A stretch of 64,000 bases of DNA from Dichotomocladium elegans (lineage: Eukaryota > Mucoromycota > Mucoromycetes > Mucorales > Lichtheimiaceae), in assembly GCA_025716815.1 (NCBI GenBank), contig JAIXMN010000029.1:248001-312000 (forward strand), read 5' to 3'. Below, piece by piece: positions 59,062-64,000 of the stretch; positions within the stretch are counted from its first letter, which is position 1; every line of letters starts with the position of its first letter. Below the pieces are notes generated by a model. It did no database searches. It was not told the DNA's origin and saw only the letters and a list, made by a program, of their open reading frames with translations. The position numbers and the translations under genes are program-made.

Positions 59062-60205
59062 ATGTCAAACCAAAACATCCTTATCATCACCAACACTGAC
59101 TCTTTCCCCGGTTTTGCCATCGCCTACCGCCTGTTGGAAGAGGGCCATAAGAATATGGGCATCCGCGCTCTTTGCCGTGACAAGAGGGCTGTCCAAGAGC
59201 TCGCGGAGAGGGGCGCTGAGGTCCACCAGGTCGACTACCAGGAGGAGAAGCAGCTGAATGAGCTCATGGAGGGTGTCCGCTGCGTCATGCTTATCCCTGA
59301 AAATTCAAACAATCGAGTCCAGGAGGCCGAGAACATCATCCGTGTTGCCAAGAAGAATAATGTGGAGCATATGGCTATGCTGTCATGGTTTGTCTGTTTT
59401 TTACATCGGAAACCTCCCAGCCGCTTTCTCCTCTAATCTTTGAGATACTCCATCTAGGGTTGGCGTCGACGAGATCCCAAAGGAGCAACGTAGCAGCAGC
59501 GAACAGAACCGCTGGAAGAACATGCGCGAGTTCCAGCAGATTGAGCAGCAGATCAAGCAGCAATTCCCCGGCGGAGGCGGCAGCAGTGCGGCGGCCGGCC
59601 AACAGCGCAATCATTGCATCATGCGCGTCCAAATGTTCAGCCAGTTCTTCTACTTTATCACGCCACTCGTGCAGCAGCGCAACGCCGTGTGTTTGAACAT
59701 TAGCCCAGAACGTCGCTGGGGCACTGTGGATCTCGTGGACGCTGTCGATGCTATTGCCAAGCTCACGCAGCAGAACATCCGTTCTCTCGACTCTGGCAGT
59801 TACCAGTCCAAGCAGCTCTTGCAGTTCACCACCCAGGAACCTGTGTCGGGTATGGATCTGGCCAACAGCATCGGTAAGGCTCTTGGTTATGGCAACGACA
59901 GGGTCCAGTATCAGCAAGTCGACAAGAGTGTACTGCAGGAGCATCTCAAGAGCATGTCATCCGACAATCGCTTCTCCCAGCGCCCTCGCGAGGGTGGCCC
60001 AGGGACTGAGAAGCCTTATACCTTCCCACTCGGTCGCTATCTCAATGAGGTTGCCATTCAGACCAAACTTGAATGGTTCGAACTCGCGGATCAGGGCAAG
60101 GCCGAGAAGACGACTCAGGATCTCAAGCAGATCCTTGGCCGCGAACCCACTCGCTTGCAAGAATATATCAAAAAGAACAGCGAACAGTTCAAGCAGCTTA
60201 AATAG
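59062..60205 (+). CDS. NmrA-like NAD(P)-binding protein (atypical SDR family)
   Basis: Two exons, 59062-59387 and 59458-60205, give 357 aa. The N terminus 'NILIITNTDSFPGFAIAYRL' is a Rossmann beta-alpha-beta start, but the usual GxxGxxG (GATG-x-x-G) is changed to a Thr-Asp-Ser-Phe-Pro-Gly loop. 'ALCRDKRAVQELAERGAEVH', 'MLIPENSNN' and 'NNVEHMAMLSW' follow the NmrA/HSCARG pattern, with 'DLVDAVDAIAKLTQ' later. NmrA proteins sense NADP+/NADPH or act as reductases. The loss of the glycine motif makes cofactor binding uncertain. The C-terminal 100 residues are helical and charged. High coding-strand GC and codon bias suggest good expression. Confidence 0.83.
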
Positions 60206-60353
60206 CAAGTGCCAGTTTGCCTACTACCTTAGCGAGTCATCTATTTTTTTCATTCAAGAAATAAACACAAATGACTCTATCCTTTGGCATTATCTTACTG
60301 GGCCTTCGTCCATTGTCCTCTTGACGTGTTATATTTTTTCTCATGATACTTTA

Positions 60354-61421
60354 CTATATTTGATTGTCATGTATATGGCACGGAACTTGGTACAGCTGAC
60401 CGCTAAGGACTTCCATGGCTGTTAGCTGCCCTCCATTGACACACCCGGTGTCCAAACCAAATGTGAGATTCTTGAGTCGGAGACCGCTCGATGCCGCATG
60501 GCCATAATATACTTTTTCGCCGCTCGATGATCTGATCTTATTCCATGCATCCGACCATTCAATCATCCCATCCAGTTTCTGCTTCACCGGCACCCCGTTC
60601 ACACCAATCGAACGCATGTTCATGCAGTTATACGCGTCCTGTTCGTCCATATAATCAAGACGAGGATCGAGCCCAGCATGAACAAAACTACTCAGCAAGC
60701 TCGGGATCTGAATGATCAACGGGCATCCTGCCAGATAGTCATAATCTGTATCGGTCAACTCTCTTTTTTTTTGATGGTGTGTTTATCCAAACCACGATTA
60801 GACAGAGATAAAGGATGAGACACAGAGAGAGATGGAACATGCTTACCTTGCAATCTTGACATGATCCTTTTTTGTATTCCACCTTATAGGGTCTGGCACC
60901 GGCCCTTCGGGTAAGCGGCCCTCGGCGGTAAGTGGGCTACTATGATGCCGCAGGAACGTAGCAATCCGTATAACCTTATCGTCGTGATTACCGCGGACGC
61001 ACCAGGCGCCTACTGCAGCCGCACGACGAATCACGCCGAGACTATCGGGTCCTTTGCTAGTCAGGTCGCCAAGAAGGATCAGTCGGTCCCCTTGTTCATG
61101 GCTATACTGCATGGTTTTGAGTAACGCATCAAAGTCTTGGAGGCAGCCGTGGATATCACCCATGGCAAACAGGCGGCGGTAACCGCTGATTGTTTCAATT
61201 GTCCTGAGCCGTATGAGATTAGCATATCGGGAGATACGATCATGACGCTGGATCGTGTGTGATTCTTCATTTTGCGTCCATGAAAGTGATGAAACAATTG
61301 TCACCAGAACCAAGATAAGGAATACTGTCGCAACCACGCCGACCGCAGACGGACGGTGACCTTCTCGGATGGCCGTTAATGATCGATAAAATAAGCTATT
61401 CGATGCCATCGGTATCGCCAT
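60354..61421 (-). CDS. PPN2: Zinc-dependent endopolyphosphatase, PPN2 type
   Basis: Two exons, 61421-60847 and 60762-60354, give 327 aa. A single membrane anchor (residues ~30-48, 'VVATVFLILVLVTIVS') marks a type II membrane protein. The calcineurin-like core has 'RRLFAMGDIHGCLQDFDALL', 'RLILLGDLTSKGPDS', 'WCVRGNHDDKVIR', 'PSLLSSFVHAGLDPR' and 'EKVYYGHAASSGL', the full metal-binding set of PP2A-like/ApaH-like phosphatases in the Ppn2 subgroup (yeast YNL217W). Yeast Ppn2 sits in the vacuolar membrane and cleaves long-chain polyphosphate. The second ATG at 61409 is an alternative start. A PPN1-type gene lies about 17 kb upstream in the window. Confidence 0.87.
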
Positions 61422-62550
61422 TGCGTGTGATACTAGAGGATAACCGAGCCAGTAGGGTCATTCTTAGCGTGTGAGACGGTACATATTCGACTATATACAC
61501 ATTCACAAATAGGAAACTTGGGGGTGGGGCGTAAGTGAGCACCAACTCTTTTTCTACTAGCCCATTTCAGCCAATTTTCGCCTCCCCCGACCCGTTGGCT
61601 GGGCGTGTCCAGCAGACCTCCCTCATCTCAGCGCCGCGGTCGCTATCTAGCTTCCTGATTGCCGAAGCTGCTCATACGTATGATGCTCACTGATTGTTGG
61701 TCGCAGACGTTTCGCTGACAGTACGTACGTACCTTTGGTTTGAGGTTTGGCGAGCGATCGATGATGGGGGAATATGTTCTCACCTTGCTTGTTACTTGCT
61801 GAAACAAGTAATAGGAGGGGGCAAATACAATGTGCCGAGACTTCCCAAACAAGTGCATTGTGAAGGTCTTTTTTTTTGCTTGGATCGCTTCACTGTCGCT
61901 CTGTTGCATAGGGCCAGGTGGGGATATAGGCCAGCTAAGCCGGGTTCCATTTGACCGATCACGACCATGGCTGCATGATTGTGAAGCCCATTATGGTTTG
62001 AAAAGCAAGAAGGGTCTGGTCCGTAGATCGGGGACGTTGTTGCGTCCTGATGGTGGCCTATGCTCCCGGAACACAAGAGCAGAGGATGCAGTCGCTTCGG
62101 TAAGTCCCTTGCATGCCAATCTTCCGGTGATCTATGTGCAAAGAGATCGTGCCCAAAGCAATGTTGTTGACACCTCGGTGTCGTTCTGCATATCTACTTG
62201 TCAGCTGTCGCTATTGGAATCTTTAATCGGCATATATTCATATTATGTCCAATGTCTTGCCTGGATATACCCTTTTTTCTTAGTATACATGCTGCAATGG
62301 AAGGTGTTTTTGGGGTTAATCCATGGCGAAGAACAGTACCTTGTTTTATAGGCATGATTCTGTTTGGCTTCTTTTGTATCACCATTGTCAGTGCTCAAGA
62401 CCGGACCCTCAACACGTTTCTGACCCCGCCCTCTTGTTTAATCCCAATCAGGAATTTGACCTCTCCCTTTTCCCCCCCCCCAACTCTCCTTCTTCCTCTT
62501 AACGCTTCTATCTTCCTTTATTGCCTTGTCACAGACAGTGATACATATAC
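61422..62550. other. Intergenic region between PPN2-type and DUF7137-type genes
   Basis: About 1.1 kb. A 173-codon plus frame at 61830-62351 runs through it but has biased, motif-free composition and an overlapping minus frame. It is not called a gene. A C run at 62472-62481 and a T-rich segment precede the downstream start. Confidence 0.4.
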
Positions 62551-63570
62551 ATGCATATTCATTATTTATTTATCCTGCTAGTTTGGGCTGCACTGGTTGT
62601 GCTGGCCCGACTTGAACCAGGGGAAATAGACGACTTGATGAACAAACAAGAACAGTTCGCCAAACGAGGTTGGTTCGGTTTCAACCCGCTCTATTCGTAG
62701 CAAATTCTCATTTTCCTTCATCGAACCTGTAGCCCCTCAAGGTACGAGCCACCTGACCTAACAACAATCATATCTTAGACGAAGGCGCCTTCCTCACCCG
62801 CCCAATCTGATAGTCGATCAAGGACCGGGGCCGTCGTCCTCCTCTGCGGCAGCGCCGGCGCCAGCGCCAGCATCACCAGCTAGTTCACAACCTAGTCCTT
62901 CGTCTGGTAGTGCTGTCTCCCAGAGTGATGGGTTGGGTAACATCCCTACCTCCTCCAGTATCGGAAATACCGTTAATCCCGGCAGCGTATCTTTTGTGAT
63001 TCCCACCGGTAGCGGGTCTGTCTCGCCCCTTTACCGGATCGATCAGCGCGAGAATGTCACTTTCTCATGGGAATATGAATCTGTGCTCATTAAGCCCATC
63101 AACCTCACCCTCGCTGCCGTAGGCCCCAATTCGGTCACATACACCATCACAACTCTCGCAGGCGGTGCAGTCAGTGCAACGTGGAATATCGCCAATGTAC
63201 CTCAGAACTCACCACTGATGCACGGTTATTACGCGATTCAACTCTACGATCAACGAGGTCTCTCGGCATCGGAATCTCCCGGATGGCTCTCGCCGCAAAC
63301 CAGTTTGACCATTGCATTTTACTCCGGAGAGACTTACGCAAACGCCACCAGTACTAAAGGTAACGTTTTTCCTCTAAAACGGGTGTGCTGTATGTGTATG
63401 CTATATATGGGCGGCCTGGTGTTGATGTGAGGCGTTGCTGTTACGGTGATGTAGGGAACGACTGTCCGCTTTGTTACTACGACGCAGCATCAACGCTCAA
63501 GGCGTACAGTACTGTCTTTATTATTGCTGTCGTGACCTCATGCTTTTTCATTTACGGTATCCTTTACTAA
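62551..63570 (+). CDS. DUF7137-type secreted or surface membrane protein
   Basis: Three exons, 62551-62696, 62779-63359 and 63455-63570, give 280 aa; all phases close. The start gives a clear signal peptide ('MHIHYLFILLVWAALVVLA'). A Ser/Ala/Pro-rich linker ('PSSSSAAAPAPAPASPASSQ') leads to a beta-rich domain with 'NVTFSWEYESVLIKPINLTL' and 'YAIQLYDQRGLSAS', typical of the DUF7137 family of fungal wall/surface proteins. It ends in 'STLKAYSTVFIIAVVTSCFF', a C-terminal membrane helix, possibly a GPI-signal-like tail. Several N-glycosylation sequons are present. The function of the family is unknown. Family recall is moderate. Confidence 0.8.
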
Positions 63571-64000
63571 CAAAGAGCGCGAGGACAATCATTGGTGGGT
63601 TGTGAGTCATCGACATTTACTAGAGGAGGAGGAAAATAAACACCACATCATTGGATAATGCACTTTTATCCAGGATATGCGGTGTATGTTGTTTGTGTTG
63701 CATGCATTGAGCAACTGAAAAAAAAGGGCGGGTCAATCGGACTTGGCCGTTTTGAACGCCAAACAAAATGATCGAAGAGGGGGGTGGATAGATGAGCCAT
63801 GCTCAAGACAGATCATAATTGACCTGACTTCGGCAAACGGGAAATACGATGTCTGCCCACATGATGAGAACTCAGCTGCGTTTTATTAAAACATGCCCTT
63901 CCACCCTCTCCCGCTTTTGATTGCCTAACCATTAAAAATAGTGTGGGAACCGGGATTATAGAGGTTCAGAGGAGAAACAACATGAATGGCATCAGACTTT
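63571..64000. other. 3' region after the DUF7137-type gene, to the window edge
   Basis: About 430 bases. It should contain the 3' untranslated region of the gene that ends at 63570. No coding or RNA feature recognised. Confidence 0.4.

Noticed and set aside
61830..62351. 173-codon plus-strand frame as a gene
   Set aside because: No domain, no signal, mixed composition and an overlapping minus frame; the real downstream gene starts at 62551 with a clean signal peptide.

Overview
This 64-kb window is nuclear DNA of a filamentous fungus, most likely a member of the Mucoromycota (Mucorales is the best guess). The reasons are GT-AG introns of about 50-200 nt in nearly every gene, pyrimidine-rich 5' leaders, an AT-rich intergenic background with many microsatellites, and a fungal gene set with typical early-diverging-fungus members: a PARN deadenylase, a Gemin8-like protein, a TPR/F-box/LRR protein, a HET-domain protein and a DUF7137-type surface protein. 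Lineage is inferred from gene content only; no rRNA or tRNA gene was seen. About 26 protein-coding loci are supported, most with hand-derived exon chains in which reading phase closes across every junction.

Layout. 0-6.3 kb: three minus-strand genes, a SAM-dependent methyltransferase (cut by the window edge), the ALG1 mannosyltransferase and a STE20/PAK-type kinase. 6.3-12.9 kb: gene-poor DNA with one decayed coding stretch and a 23-nt poly-T. 12.9-18.3 kb: a type II membrane glycosyltransferase, a Gemin8-like gene, a 0.92-kb long inverted-repeat (foldback) element and an AAGAB/Irc6 gene. 20.2-25.2 kb: a sugar transporter, a SHG1-like COMPASS subunit and PARN. 26.2-30.2 kb: a HET-domain protein and a TPR/F-box/LRR protein. 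31.5-34.2 kb: a structurally complete PIF/Harbinger DNA transposon with transposase, Myb-like accessory gene, terminal inverted repeats and a TAA target duplication. 34.3-38.8 kb: AFG1 mitochondrial ATPase, an acidic low-complexity protein and a PQ-loop membrane protein. 41.7-48.3 kb: PPN1-type endopolyphosphatase, a nucleoside hydrolase and a GATA-finger protein. 50.7-58.4 kb: a bZIP factor with a DUF3425-type C terminus, isopentenyl diphosphate isomerase, a small charged protein, a class-3-lipase-like protein whose nucleophile serine is replaced, and a Cys-rich single-pass membrane protein. 59-64 kb: an NmrA-like NAD(P)-binding protein, a PPN2-type endopolyphosphatase and a DUF7137-type secreted/membrane protein.

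The genes do not form one pathway. Themes include the secretory route (ALG1 N-glycan assembly, a Golgi-type glycosyltransferase, AAGAB adaptor assembly, a PQ-loop protein), vacuolar polyphosphate turnover (PPN1- and PPN2-type enzymes about 17 kb apart), RNA metabolism (PARN, Gemin8-like) and transcription/chromatin (SHG1, GATA, bZIP). I found no convincing new multi-gene system. The most interesting items are the intact Harbinger element, the foldback element, the lipase-like pseudoenzyme and the Gemin8-like gene.
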